Positions 36,078-43,749 of a DNA stretch of 64,000 nt are shown one piece after another. The position numbers and the translations under genes are program-made. This DNA comes from an uncultured Clostridia bacterium (GTDB taxonomy: Bacteria; Bacillota; Clostridia; Christensenellales; Aristaeellaceae): assembly GCA_937906775.1 (NCBI GenBank), contig CALCUD010000111.1:8135-72134 (forward strand), given 5' to 3'. The notes beneath the pieces were generated by a model. That model did no database searches. It saw only the letters and a program-made list of their open reading frames with translations, and was not told where the DNA came from. How positions within the stretch are numbered: position 1 is the first letter of the stretch; each line of letters begins with the position of its first letter.

Positions 36078-36674
36078 TCACAGGATCACGGAAACCGGAT
36101 TCAGAACATTCAGGATCACTTCCGCGCTGCAAAAGCCGGGAGTCAGGTCCGGTCCGGTTTCCCCGCAGGGAAAAAACGCGACGATCAGATGGTAGGGGAT
36201 CCCCGGCATCAGGCCGGCTTTGCGTATTTCCTCCTCACTCACGCCCGCCTGCAGGATCTGTTCATAATCCGTCATCTCCCGGGGAATGGAAACAACCCGG
36301 CCTTCCGAACCGTCCGCCCTGACCGTCATTCCTTCGGCGATCTCGGTCTCCTCCATATTCCGGACGAGAAAATACGCGATCTGGGAATACGGCGATAAAG
36401 CCTCCCCATACGTTTCCGTGATCTTCTCCCGGGTCATGTCCTCCCGGTTGCCGGTTTCCGCCATGAAAAGCTCATACAGCATATCCATGCTCGGTCCGGA
36501 AGTCCCGGTCACATAGCACAGGTGGGATTCCCGGATAACGATATCGCGGGAAGCCAGCAGGATCAGACCGGTGATCAGCGCGACCGTCAGAACGGCCAGA
36601 AGGATCCATACGCCGACATGATTGATCTTCATACGGCGGTTCAGCTGTTCCGGGGAGGTAATGCGCTCCGTCAT
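36078..36674 (-). CDS. short HlyD-like membrane-fusion protein B
   Basis: This 198-residue protein has one N-terminal transmembrane segment (VWILLAVLTVALITGLILLA) after a basic cytoplasmic start, then an extracellular beta-rich domain. It lies in the place of the NHLM HlyD secretion protein but is much shorter and lacks an obvious coiled coil. It overlaps the upstream gene by ATGA (36671-36674), so expression is coupled. It probably forms part of an exporter accessory complex with 36671-37150. Assignment to HlyD rests on context and topology rather than a clear motif. Confidence 0.65.
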   Translation of the reverse strand: MTERITSPEQLNRRMKINHVGVWILLAVLTVALITGLILLASRDIVIRESHLCYVTGTSGPSMDMLYELFMAETGNREDMTREKITETYGEALSPYSQIAYFLVRNMEETEIAEGMTVRADGSEGRVVSIPREMTDYEQILQAGVSEEEIRKAGLMPGIPYHLIVAFFPCGETGPDLTPGFCSAEVILNVLNPVSVIL

Positions 36675-37150
36675 TGATCCGCACCTCCAAAGAAATACTC
36701 AAACGGGGTGACCGTACCGGTTACGACCGTGAACCGGCTGTATCCGGATTCCTTCTCGACGATGTCAGCGTCGGCGATATAATAGGTTTCATCCTCCCGC
36801 AGACGCAGATGCTGCGCCGAATAACCGTACAGATCCGTCATCTGTTCATACGTATGATAGGTATCCCCGAGCCGGGTCAGCGTTCCGCCGAGATTGTCCA
36901 CCCAGACCTTCATGCCCGGCTCCACGCGTCCGATATCCGTGGAAGGAATGATACAATAGGTACCCAGGTCTTTCACGACCTGAGCATATCCTGTAACCGT
37001 GATGTTGCAGGAGCCGAAAAACATCCAGCAAAGCGCGCCCGAAAGCAGGATCAGAGCGGCCAGAAGAACCAGCCACCACCGCGTTTTCTGTGTATGGAGA
37101 TAATGATTGCCGCCCTCGGACGGAGCCGGCCGCTGTTTCTGTTTTTCCAC
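36671..37150 (-). CDS. short HlyD-like membrane-fusion protein A
   Basis: This 159-residue protein has a basic N-terminus, one transmembrane segment (WWLVLLAALILLSGALCWMF), then a domain with ITVTGYAQVVKDLGTYCIIP and VEPGMKVWVDNLGG, which resembles the lipoyl/barrel-sandwich edge of HlyD-type adaptors (GMxVxV). The start is a GTG at 37150 behind GGGGGAG. It is the first gene of the export operon and overlaps gene B by four bases. Together, A and B may equal one split adaptor. Confidence 0.65.
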   Translation of the reverse strand: MEKQKQRPAPSEGGNHYLHTQKTRWWLVLLAALILLSGALCWMFFGSCNITVTGYAQVVKDLGTYCIIPSTDIGRVEPGMKVWVDNLGGTLTRLGDTYHTYEQMTDLYGYSAQHLRLREDETYYIADADIVEKESGYSRFTVVTGTVTPFEYFFGGADQ

Positions 37151-37276
37151 TGCATGTCACTCCCCCGGATAAACTTGCCGGAAAACGGCAGGCTGCCGAA
37201 CCATCGTATGATCCGGCAGCCGGATGAATATTCCGGCTCTGTTCTCTGTTCAATTATCGCAACAATTACGTTGTAA

Positions 37277-37305
37277 ATAATAGCATGTCCCCATGTCATT
37301 CGCAA
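37277..37305 (-). promoter_or_regulatory. likely promoter of the export operon
   Basis: On the minus strand TTGCGA (37305-37300), 17 bp, TATTAT (37282-37277). It is located between the second maturase stop and the GTG at 37150. Confidence 0.45.
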
Positions 37306-37318
37306 CAGGAATTTCACA

Positions 37319-38746
37319 TCAGACATTCACCGTCTCCGGCTCTGCCGCTGTAACCGGCGTGACATTGCGATACCCTTTCAGCCGCTTCTCCGCCTTTTCC
37401 CACCACCGGTTTTCAAACAGGACGCACTTCCACGGATCGATTCCCAGCATATCGCCGTAATTTTCGGGATTGATCATCGCCAGCCCCGGGCAGCCGCCCG
37501 CGCAGTATCTGAGGTACGCGCATTTCCGGCATTTTTCATTGCGGTCCAGCCGGTTCTGCACGGTCTGGCAGACGCAATCCAGATACGGTCCGCTCTGAAG
37601 GAGTTTTTTCAATCCGTCTGTCTTCACATTGCCGAGACGGATCCCGAGCGCTTCCATTTCGCCGGACATCTGCATGCAGGGGTAAACGTTCCCGTCCGCG
37701 CCGATGGCGATCATCCCCCTCGCGCCCTTGCACAGCGGCTGATTCAGCCGGAAACGTCCCTGGCTGAACGCGGTGACCGGCTCCAGGGAAAAGGTCCCCT
37801 CCTCCGGATACAGGTGCAGAAACTGCCAGGCAAGAACGGACGCTTTACGCGGCTTCATCACATACTGCTCCAGGATCTCCAGCACCGCTTCGTAATATTC
37901 TTCGACGCCGAGACATTCGCCTTCCCGGTTTTCCACCCAGCGCGGGGCCTCTGTCGTCCGGATGATCCTGCTGACCTTCACGCCCAGCTCATCCATCAGC
38001 TCCAGGGTCTTCCCCATGGAAGGACGGTTTTTGCGGTTGAGATTGATCTGCGCCATCACTTCAAAACCGTTGGCAACGCACAGCCGGATGGCGCGGACCG
38101 CGTCTTCCTCCGCTCCGGGGACGCCCCGCATCCAGTCATGATAGCCGACCCCGTCAAAGGAGATCTTAACCAGCGGGTCGGCTCCGATCTCTTTCAGATG
38201 ATCCAGAAACGCCTGATCCAGGAAAAATCCGTTGGTGTTCAGGTCGAACACGAACATATCCCGCTCATAGATCGCGTCGATCATCCGCAGGATATCCGGG
38301 TGAAAAAGCGGTTCCCCTCCCGTGAGGGTGATCCCGTGGACGCCGCAGTCCCGCGCTTCATCCAGCAGCCGGATGACTTCCTCAAAGGTGAACTCGCTCT
38401 GCAGCGGCTGATTGTCCGCGGCGTTGAAGCAGTGAAGGCAGTTGTAATTGCATTTCCCCGTCAGCTGAAGATTCATCTTCGGCATATAGCGGTTATTGTA
38501 ATGGCGGTACCTGCTCCAGCCGCTCACCGTACGTTCTCCCTGTCCGCAGGCTTCCAGCAGGCCCCGCGACAGAAGGCCGGCGAGGGCCGCGTCCCCGGGC
38601 AGATCGTGCCGCCCGTCCGCCAGGAGCAGGCATTCGAATTCCTCACGGGTCAGGCCCACGGCGTCGCTGCGGTGCCGGAGATAAAAGGCGCAGGGTACAC
38701 CGATCCAGGAACGCAGGGCAATATCGGGACTGATGACGCAATACAT
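37319..38746 (-). CDS. radical SAM/SPASM RiPP maturase 2
   Basis: This 475-residue enzyme has a PqqD-like N-terminal section (GLTREEFECLLLADGRHDLP), radical SAM cysteines C99-C103-C106 (GKCNYNCLHC), ITLTGGEPLFHPD, VKISFDGVGYHDWMRGVPGA, and a SPASM cluster (YPCMQMSG, then CRKCAYLRYCAGGC). It shares many motifs with maturase 1. The ATG at 38746 follows GGGAG. It reads divergently from precursor 2 (39029), which is probably its substrate. Its own promoter lies at 38790-38818. What it makes (thioether, C-C or other linkage) cannot be read from sequence. Confidence 0.9.
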   Translation of the reverse strand: MYCVISPDIALRSWIGVPCAFYLRHRSDAVGLTREEFECLLLADGRHDLPGDAALAGLLSRGLLEACGQGERTVSGWSRYRHYNNRYMPKMNLQLTGKCNYNCLHCFNAADNQPLQSEFTFEEVIRLLDEARDCGVHGITLTGGEPLFHPDILRMIDAIYERDMFVFDLNTNGFFLDQAFLDHLKEIGADPLVKISFDGVGYHDWMRGVPGAEEDAVRAIRLCVANGFEVMAQINLNRKNRPSMGKTLELMDELGVKVSRIIRTTEAPRWVENREGECLGVEEYYEAVLEILEQYVMKPRKASVLAWQFLHLYPEEGTFSLEPVTAFSQGRFRLNQPLCKGARGMIAIGADGNVYPCMQMSGEMEALGIRLGNVKTDGLKKLLQSGPYLDCVCQTVQNRLDRNEKCRKCAYLRYCAGGCPGLAMINPENYGDMLGIDPWKCVLFENRWWEKAEKRLKGYRNVTPVTAAEPETVNV

Positions 38747-38789
38747 TCGGTATGCTCCCTTGAAAGTACAGATATGAAACACTGCCGTC

Positions 38790-38818
38790 ATTCTATCATA
38801 ACCCGGCTTCAAAGTAAA
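38790..38818 (-). promoter_or_regulatory. promoter of maturase 2
   Basis: On the minus strand TTTACT (38818-38813), 17 bp, TAGAAT (38795-38790), 44 nt before the start codon. Confidence 0.55.
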
Positions 38819-38930
38819 CGAACCCGCAGCCGGATCGCCCGGACCGGATCCCCCGTGAAAGCTGTCGGCGCGCGAAGTCCCCCGTTGACCCGGCAGACGG
38901 AAAAAGATCTCTGTTTCAGTCGATTGCTTC

Positions 38931-38958
38931 TTGAAACCCGGAAAATCTGATGTATAAT
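38931..38958 (+). promoter_or_regulatory. promoter of precursor 2
   Basis: TTGAAA (38931-38936), 16 bp, TATAAT (38953-38958), followed by the RBS GAAAGGA. It forms a divergent pair with the maturase 2 promoter. Confidence 0.75.
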
Positions 38959-39028
38959 AAATCTATAGTCGCTTCATGGAAGTGAATTGTTCGTGAAAAA
39001 TTCAATATCGGATGAAAGGACGATTGGC

Positions 39029-39373
39029 ATGAAACTCACCGCTGAACTGATTGAAAAGGCAAAAGCAACCAAATCCCTGAAAGAATTCATCGCGCTGGCA
39101 AAAGAAAACAATTACGAGCTGACAGAGACAGAAGCAATACAGTATTTTGATCTGTGGCATTCTTCCGGCGAAGTCGCCTTTGACGAGCTGGAAAATACCG
39201 CCGGAGGATGCGTCGACAAACATCACAATTTAAGCTATCGCACCAACATGGTTTGTCAGAATCCCGATTGCAAATATGAAACATTCATCGACGGCAAATG
39301 GAGAGACGAAACGATCCAGTGTCCGCATTGCGGGCAAAACACATTGCTCGGCGTGTTTACCTACCTTACCTGA
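39029..39373 (+). CDS. Nif11-type RiPP precursor with CxxC ribbon-like core
   Basis: This 114-residue peptide has a leader common in clostridial precursors: MKLTAELIEKAKATKSLKEF, ALAKENNYELTETEA, then FDELENTAGG with the cleavage GG at 59-60. The 54-residue core starts with Cys61 and includes C76-x4-C81 and C98-x2-C101 (QCPHCG), which looks like a small metal ribbon, and it ends in an aromatic/hydrophobic tail (LLGVFTYLT). GAAAGGA precedes the ATG, a good promoter lies upstream, and a terminator follows 18 nt after the stop. It is divergent to maturase 2. Whether it is modified, or carries metal, is unknown. Confidence 0.82.
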   Translation: MKLTAELIEKAKATKSLKEFIALAKENNYELTETEAIQYFDLWHSSGEVAFDELENTAGGCVDKHHNLSYRTNMVCQNPDCKYETFIDGKWRDETIQCPHCGQNTLLGVFTYLT

Positions 39374-39390
39374 CGTTCCGCAAAAAAGAT

Positions 39391-39420
39391 TCCGGAGGCG
39401 CAAGCGCCTCCGGATTTTTC
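39391..39420 (+). terminator. terminator after precursor 2
   Basis: TCCGGAGGCG pairs with CGCCTCCGGA around CAAG (39391-39414), followed by TTTTTC. Confidence 0.85.
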
Positions 39421-39423
39421 ATG

Positions 39424-39585
39424 TTTCCCGCGGATCAGTTCATTTTGCGGCCCGAATAATCGCCCGGCACAGGAGACAATCACTTCTCCTTCGGCGTCCT
39501 TCACGCTGTCCTCATCGCCGACGCAGACGAATCTGCCGTCCTTCACAGCAAACACCGATGCAGCCGGACATCCGCATATTGATCA
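39424..39585 (-). pseudogene. possible amidohydrolase N-terminal remnant
   Basis: A minus-strand frame reads FAVKDGRFVCVGDEDS then GEVIVSCAGRLFGP, which resembles the start of YtcJ-type amidohydrolases (AVKDGRIVxVG, then EVIDLxGRxVxPG). There is no start with RBS, stops lie upstream in frame, and no metal-binding HxH follows. It is probably a decayed fragment; chance similarity cannot be excluded. Confidence 0.35.
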
Positions 39586-39686
39586 TCCCCGCGCGGTTTT
39601 TCAGCGCGAACCGTTCATCCGGGCAAAGCGCCGGCCCGCATGCGGCAGCCAATTATTACCTGTTTCCTTTCTGACGTCACCTATTG

Positions 39687-39692
39687 TATAAT
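39687..39692 (+). promoter_or_regulatory. -10 box of small Cys-rich gene
   Basis: TATAAT preceded by TG; the -35 is poor. It lies 57 nt before the ATG at 39749. Confidence 0.4.
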
Positions 39693-39748
39693 CAAAACGG
39701 TTTTTTGTCGGGAAAATCTTCTATTTTTTTAAAGAATCGGTGATACTG

Positions 39749-40048
39749 ATGAAAAAAGATCCCAGCCGTCCCGGCGAGCGACAGGGATGGATCGGTCCGG
39801 CTGTTCAGCCGCGCCTGTACTGCGCTGACTGCGGAAAAAACGCGGCTGAAACCGGAACGGTATGCGTCCGTCATACAGGCAGCGGTATCCGGATCCGCAC
39901 CAGGGTCTGCAGATCCTGTTTTGAAAAGAACTATGTCCTGTGTGCCGGATGCGGTCAGTACTGCGACAGGCGTCAGGAGAACATGGCTCCGGATAAGAGC
40001 GGACGGATGATCTGCGAAAGATGCGGAAAAGAACGGACAGGGATTTGA
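39749..40048 (+). CDS. small Cys-rich zinc-ribbon-like protein
   Basis: This 99-residue protein begins MKKDPSRPGERQGW and contains four CxxC pairs (CADC, CRSC, CAGC, CERC) plus further cysteines, suggesting two small zinc-binding ribbons. There is no signal peptide. The RBS is weak (CGGTGA). A -10 box lies upstream and a terminator downstream (40079-40106), which together support a real single gene. No family is recognised; similar proteins act as nucleic-acid or protein adaptors. Confidence 0.55.
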   Translation: MKKDPSRPGERQGWIGPAVQPRLYCADCGKNAAETGTVCVRHTGSGIRIRTRVCRSCFEKNYVLCAGCGQYCDRRQENMAPDKSGRMICERCGKERTGI

Positions 40049-40078
40049 AACGAGCGGTCAGGAAGAACAGACGAACAA

Positions 40079-40114
40079 AGTCCTCCGGAGGCAGATCCGG
40101 AAGACTTTTTTTTA
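40079..40114 (+). terminator. terminator after Cys-rich gene
   Basis: AGTCCTCCGGA pairs with TCCGGAAGACT with one mismatch (40079-40106), followed by eight T. Confidence 0.8.
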
Positions 40115-40147
40115 CGGGGGATCAGATTGTAAAAAGGAAAGAGAGAC

Positions 40148-40345
40148 TTACCGGGTCAGAAAATGACCTACGGTGCCGGTATAAACGATCACGGGATCGC
40201 CGCCGTCGGGAATCTTCGAGATCGTGATCGAAACATCCGGATCCTCTTTGAACCGGAGCAGATACTGATACAGATCGCTGACGGAAGAGAACATCAATGG
40301 ATCCGGAATAAAGTTCAATTGCGTAAACAAACAGGAATAGGTCAT
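40148..40345 (-). CDS. 65-residue hypothetical protein
   Basis: This short protein begins MTYSCLFTQLNFIPDPL and ends VIVYTGTVGHFLTR. The ATG at 40345 has AGGGTGA upstream, and an extended -10 (TGGTATACT on the minus strand, near 40380-40385) sits about 35 nt before it. There is no recognised family and no signal peptide. An 18-bp homopolymer occupies the promoter spacer and -35 position. It may be a small regulatory or orphan protein; low conservation evidence keeps confidence modest. Confidence 0.45.
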   Translation of the reverse strand: MTYSCLFTQLNFIPDPLMFSSVSDLYQYLLRFKEDPDVSITISKIPDGGDPVIVYTGTVGHFLTR

Positions 40346-40389
40346 GTCTATCACCCTGAAAATGGTCTTATTTGGAAAAAGTATACCAC

Positions 40390-40407
40390 AAAAAAAAAAA
40401 AAAAAAA
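40390..40407. repeat. 18-bp poly-A/T homopolymer
   Basis: This is an uninterrupted run of 18 A on the plus strand. It lies directly after a terminator hairpin for the phosphatase gene and directly before the extended -10 of the 40148-40345 gene. Confidence 0.9.
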
Positions 40408-40410
40408 GTG

Positions 40411-40441
40411 CAAAAAAACGGCAGAACAAACGTTCAGCCGT
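40411..40441 (-). terminator. terminator of nucleoside ABC-phosphatase operon
   Basis: On the minus strand ACGGC and GAAC pair with GTTC and GCCGT around a four-base loop with one A-A mismatch, followed by seven T and then the T18 run. Confidence 0.75.
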
Positions 40442-40488
40442 CACAGAAAAGGGCTTCGCGCGACGGGACCCGCGCCCGGCGGGGCCGG

Positions 40489-41631
40489 TTACCGCTGCTG
40501 TGTGAGATACCGGGTCAGGGACGCGATCTCTGTTTCAGTCATGCCGGCACGGATCAGATAATCTGCTGCCGGCTTTTCAAATGTCTGCCCGGAAAGATCG
40601 GCGCCTTCCGGAACTCCTGCCAGCCAGTCCAGCATATCCCGGAAACGGATCCGCACGGTGGCGGCATATTTATCCGGGGCAGCGGTTTCGGTGATGCCGT
40701 AATAATTGTCATAAGTGATCATATAATCGTTGAGAATTTCTTCATAGTCTGCTCCGGCCAGCGCTTCCAGCAGAATGCAAACGAAGCCTGTGCGGTCCTT
40801 CCCTTCCGTACAGTGAATGTAGACCGGCCGGTCCTGGCTCATCATCGCGCGCAGACCGCCCGCCAGTTTTTTCGCGAAATCCGGACTCCGGTAATTACTG
40901 TTGAGGCCCAGGCATACAACCTGGCCGGCGGACATCAGCTCCTCAAACGCGGAACCGGGAAAGCAGGAATAGGAAACGGCTTTTTCTTCCGTATCCGCGA
41001 GATCGATAATGAATCCGATCCCGTTTTCCCGGACGCGTCCGTCTGTACAGGCGGCGCGAAGATTCCGGTCGTCAACGGGGCTCGCGCCGCGGAAGAACAT
41101 GCCCGGCCGGAGTTTGCCGCCGGAAAGTTCCCGGAAATTGGAAAATACGGTATCGGAGGAAAAGTCGTTCCGGTCATTGCTGTACGTCGCGGACATGGTA
41201 TTCTGGATCACAGCGTATTTTCCCGGTTCCTTCAGGGTGACCGTGACGGTATCTCCGGCCTGCGCGCCGGCATGCTTCCACAGATCCCCGGTGGAGGAGA
41301 ACGTGTAAGCCGGATGCTCATATCCGGGATACAGACAGATCAGGGCCCCTCCCGTCAGCGTATAATAGCCGTCATATACCGGCACATTCTCCATCCGGAA
41401 ACCGTTGCTGAGGATCACGTCGCAGCTGTCGCCGACGGCGAAACCCGCCTGCAGGAATCCCTCGATGCTGCATCCCAGAGAGACCGCGCCGAACTCCGGA
41501 TCTTCCAGCGCGTCAAAGGTGACGGAAAGCGGTTCGTCCGCGAACGAGGACGGGACGCATCCTGTCACAAGCAGGACTGTCAGAAGAACGGCGGAGAAAG
41601 CGCGGAGAAAAGACGGACAGGTTTTGCGCAT
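40489..41631 (-). CDS. secreted tyrosine-phosphatase-family lipoprotein
   Basis: This 380-residue protein has a lipoprotein signal peptide (AFSAVLLTVLLVTGC), a beta-rich N-terminal domain (DSCDVILSNGFRMENVPVYD) and a DSP/Y_phosphatase3-type C-terminal domain. The P-loop HCTEGKDRTG is near residue 270, with an upstream GMFFRGASPVDD. The HCx5R motif is intact, so it should hydrolyse phosphate esters outside the membrane. AGGAGG lies 6 nt before the ATG. It begins 30 nt after the permease-binding-protein fusion, as the last gene of the nucleoside transporter operon. It could dephosphorylate nucleotides or other ligands before uptake. The N-terminal domain is shared with the 51094-52233 protein. 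Confidence 0.82.
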   Translation of the reverse strand: MRKTCPSFLRAFSAVLLTVLLVTGCVPSSFADEPLSVTFDALEDPEFGAVSLGCSIEGFLQAGFAVGDSCDVILSNGFRMENVPVYDGYYTLTGGALICLYPGYEHPAYTFSSTGDLWKHAGAQAGDTVTVTLKEPGKYAVIQNTMSATYSNDRNDFSSDTVFSNFRELSGGKLRPGMFFRGASPVDDRNLRAACTDGRVRENGIGFIIDLADTEEKAVSYSCFPGSAFEELMSAGQVVCLGLNSNYRSPDFAKKLAGGLRAMMSQDRPVYIHCTEGKDRTGFVCILLEALAGADYEEILNDYMITYDNYYGITETAAPDKYAATVRIRFRDMLDWLAGVPEGADLSGQTFEKPAADYLIRAGMTETEIASLTRYLTQQR

Positions 41632-41661
41632 ACAGATCCTCCTCAAGGATAACGGCCTTTT

Positions 41662-43749
41662 TTATTTGATCTCTTTGACTGTGACGGTCTCAAACGGGAG
41701 GTCGCTGACGCCGGCATCCGTGTCGTCCGGAACACGGACACTGCCGGACGCGAGCGTCTCGTAGATCCTGTCGTACTGTTCCTGATCAAACGTGCGGAAT
41801 CTGGATGTCTCCATCGGAAGACCGACAGCTCCGTTCTCCGCGCCGATAGTCAGCTTCTGGCCGCCCGGGACCGGCTCCCCTTCCATGCCCTGGGAAAGGA
41901 TGCTGCTGATGCCTTCGCCGATGTTCTTGAGCGCGGAGGTGATCACTGTCGCCGATTCGGACGACTGGTCGCTGTCCACTCCGATCACAGCCGCCCCGTA
42001 GGTCTCCGCCGCTTTCATGACCGAGTTGCCCAGCATTCCGCCGCAGGCAAAGATCACTTCCGTGCCGCTCTGATACCAGGAGGAAGCGAGCGAGAGGACC
42101 TCGGGGCTTGCTTCAAACGTTCCCGCGTAGTTGTACCGGATGTTTACGTCTCCCTTTTCCAGCCCGAGCTCTTTCGCCGCGTAATCAGCCCCGTATAAAA
42201 ATCCGTAACCGTAGCGTATGACTGCCGGGACCGCGACCCCGCCCACGAAGCCGAGGTTCCTGTAGCCGTCCCTGACGGCCGCGTAGCCTGCAAGGAAGCC
42301 GGCCTCCTGTTCGGCGCAGGTGATGCAGAGCACATTATCGCTGATCTTTTCGTCGCTTCCGTCCAGCGATTTCGGAACGGAATCGACCAGGATGAAGGAT
42401 ACATCCGGATATTCATCCTGTACGGCATACATGGCATTCTCATAGTTGTTGGCCGCGGCGACCACGATCCTGGCGTTTCCCTTGACCGCAAGCCACAGCG
42501 CCTTTGTCAGATCGACGTAAGATCCGGTCTGCGGGGTGTAGTATTTTCTTGTGAGGCCGTAGCGGTTTGAAAAATCGACCAGACCTTCCCACTCGTTCTG
42601 ATGGAAGCTCTTGTCGTCGATACTGCCGGTTGAGTCCAGGCAGAGTGCCACTTCCGCGCCGTATCCGCCTGAAACGCCTTTTTCATCCTCTTTCGTCCCC
42701 ATGTAAAACGCGAGCGCGACGCTCAGAATGAGGAATGACGTAAGTGCGATGACGACCCTCGCCCTGCCGCCCCGGTTATTCCGGATATTTTCCACAAAGC
42801 CTTTTCCGTCGTCATACGGTTTGCCGACAGCCTTCGGGGCTCTGCTTTTTTTCGCGGAGATTGCAAGCACGATCACCGTAAGGATATACGGGATCATTTT
42901 GTATACTTCGGCAGGAATGTTCAGATCCGCGAGGAACGGGATCCCGGAGTAGGAGCTTGAAAACGCTTTCAGGACGCCGAAGAAGAATGCCGCCGTCAGG
43001 ATGCCCAGCGGTTTCCATTGGCCGAGAATGACGACCGCCAGCGCGAGGAATCCGTAACCGGATACGTTTGACGCGAAGCTTGTTGACGTCGGCACGACGA
43101 AGATGAGTCCGCCCGCTCCGCCGAGAAGTCCCGAAACAGCCACGCCTTTGTATCTCATGCGCGAAACGGATATTCCGACGCCCGCCGCCGAATCCGGATT
43201 TTCTCCGCAGGCGCAGAGTCTGAGTCCGAACGGAGTTTTTTCAATGATGTATGTGAGCACGATCAGAAGGACCAGACCGATGAAGGTCGAGAGATAGCAG
43301 TTGCTGAAAAACGCCGGTCCGATGATCGGGATGTCGCCGAGCAGCGGGACCTTGCCGATGAAAAACTGATCGACAAATCTGACCTGCTTCGCGCCGCTCA
43401 TTCCCCGCGCGAGGAAGATGCAGAAAGCCGGCGCGAACAGGTTGAGCGCCGTGCCGCTGATCGTCTGGTCCGCGTGAAGGCTGATCGCCGACCAGGCATG
43501 AAGGCTTGAATATCCGAGACCCGCGATCGCCGCGACCGCGATCGCCGCGATGAACAGAAGCTGCCCTGAAAGCACGCCCTGCAGCGCGTTGATCGAAAGC
43601 ACGCCGGCGAAAGCGCCGATGATCATGATTCCTTCAAGCGCGATGTTGCTGACGCCGCTGCGTTCGGAGTACATCGCTCCCAGACCGACCAGAAGAAGCG
43701 GAACGGCGAAGAACATCGTCTGCTGCATGATGAAATAGAATGTATTCAT
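41662..43749 (-). CDS. nucleoside ABC permease fused to BMP substrate-binding protein
   Basis: This 695-residue fusion has residues 1-300 as a BPL-type ABC permease (NupQ/RbsC-like; MFFAVPLLLVGLGAMYSERS, then NIALEGIMI) with about eight membrane segments. A short linker and another hydrophobic segment (near 335-355, VVIALTSFLILSVALAFYMG) follow. Residues 365-695 are a BMP-family (Med/TmpC) substrate-binding domain: LCLDSTGSIDDKSFHQNEWE, VDSVPKSLD, EAGFLAGYAAV and GGMLGNSVMKAAE. In known relatives the two are separate genes; here the binding protein is tethered to the permease. It overlaps the preceding permease gene by ATGA. Confidence 0.9.
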   Translation of the reverse strand: MNTFYFIMQQTMFFAVPLLLVGLGAMYSERSGVSNIALEGIMIIGAFAGVLSINALQGVLSGQLLFIAAIAVAAIAGLGYSSLHAWSAISLHADQTISGTALNLFAPAFCIFLARGMSGAKQVRFVDQFFIGKVPLLGDIPIIGPAFFSNCYLSTFIGLVLLIVLTYIIEKTPFGLRLCACGENPDSAAGVGISVSRMRYKGVAVSGLLGGAGGLIFVVPTSTSFASNVSGYGFLALAVVILGQWKPLGILTAAFFFGVLKAFSSSYSGIPFLADLNIPAEVYKMIPYILTVIVLAISAKKSRAPKAVGKPYDDGKGFVENIRNNRGGRARVVIALTSFLILSVALAFYMGTKEDEKGVSGGYGAEVALCLDSTGSIDDKSFHQNEWEGLVDFSNRYGLTRKYYTPQTGSYVDLTKALWLAVKGNARIVVAAANNYENAMYAVQDEYPDVSFILVDSVPKSLDGSDEKISDNVLCITCAEQEAGFLAGYAAVRDGYRNLGFVGGVAVPAVIRYGYGFLYGADYAAKELGLEKGDVNIRYNYAGTFEASPEVLSLASSWYQSGTEVIFACGGMLGNSVMKAAETYGAAVIGVDSDQSSESATVITSALKNIGEGISSILSQGMEGEPVPGGQKLTIGAENGAVGLPMETSRFRTFDQEQYDRIYETLASGSVRVPDDTDAGVSDLPFETVTVKEIK

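Noticed and set aside
40372..41652. Plus-strand frame starting in the poly-A tract
   Set aside because: Shadow of the secreted phosphatase gene; Lys run is the homopolymer.
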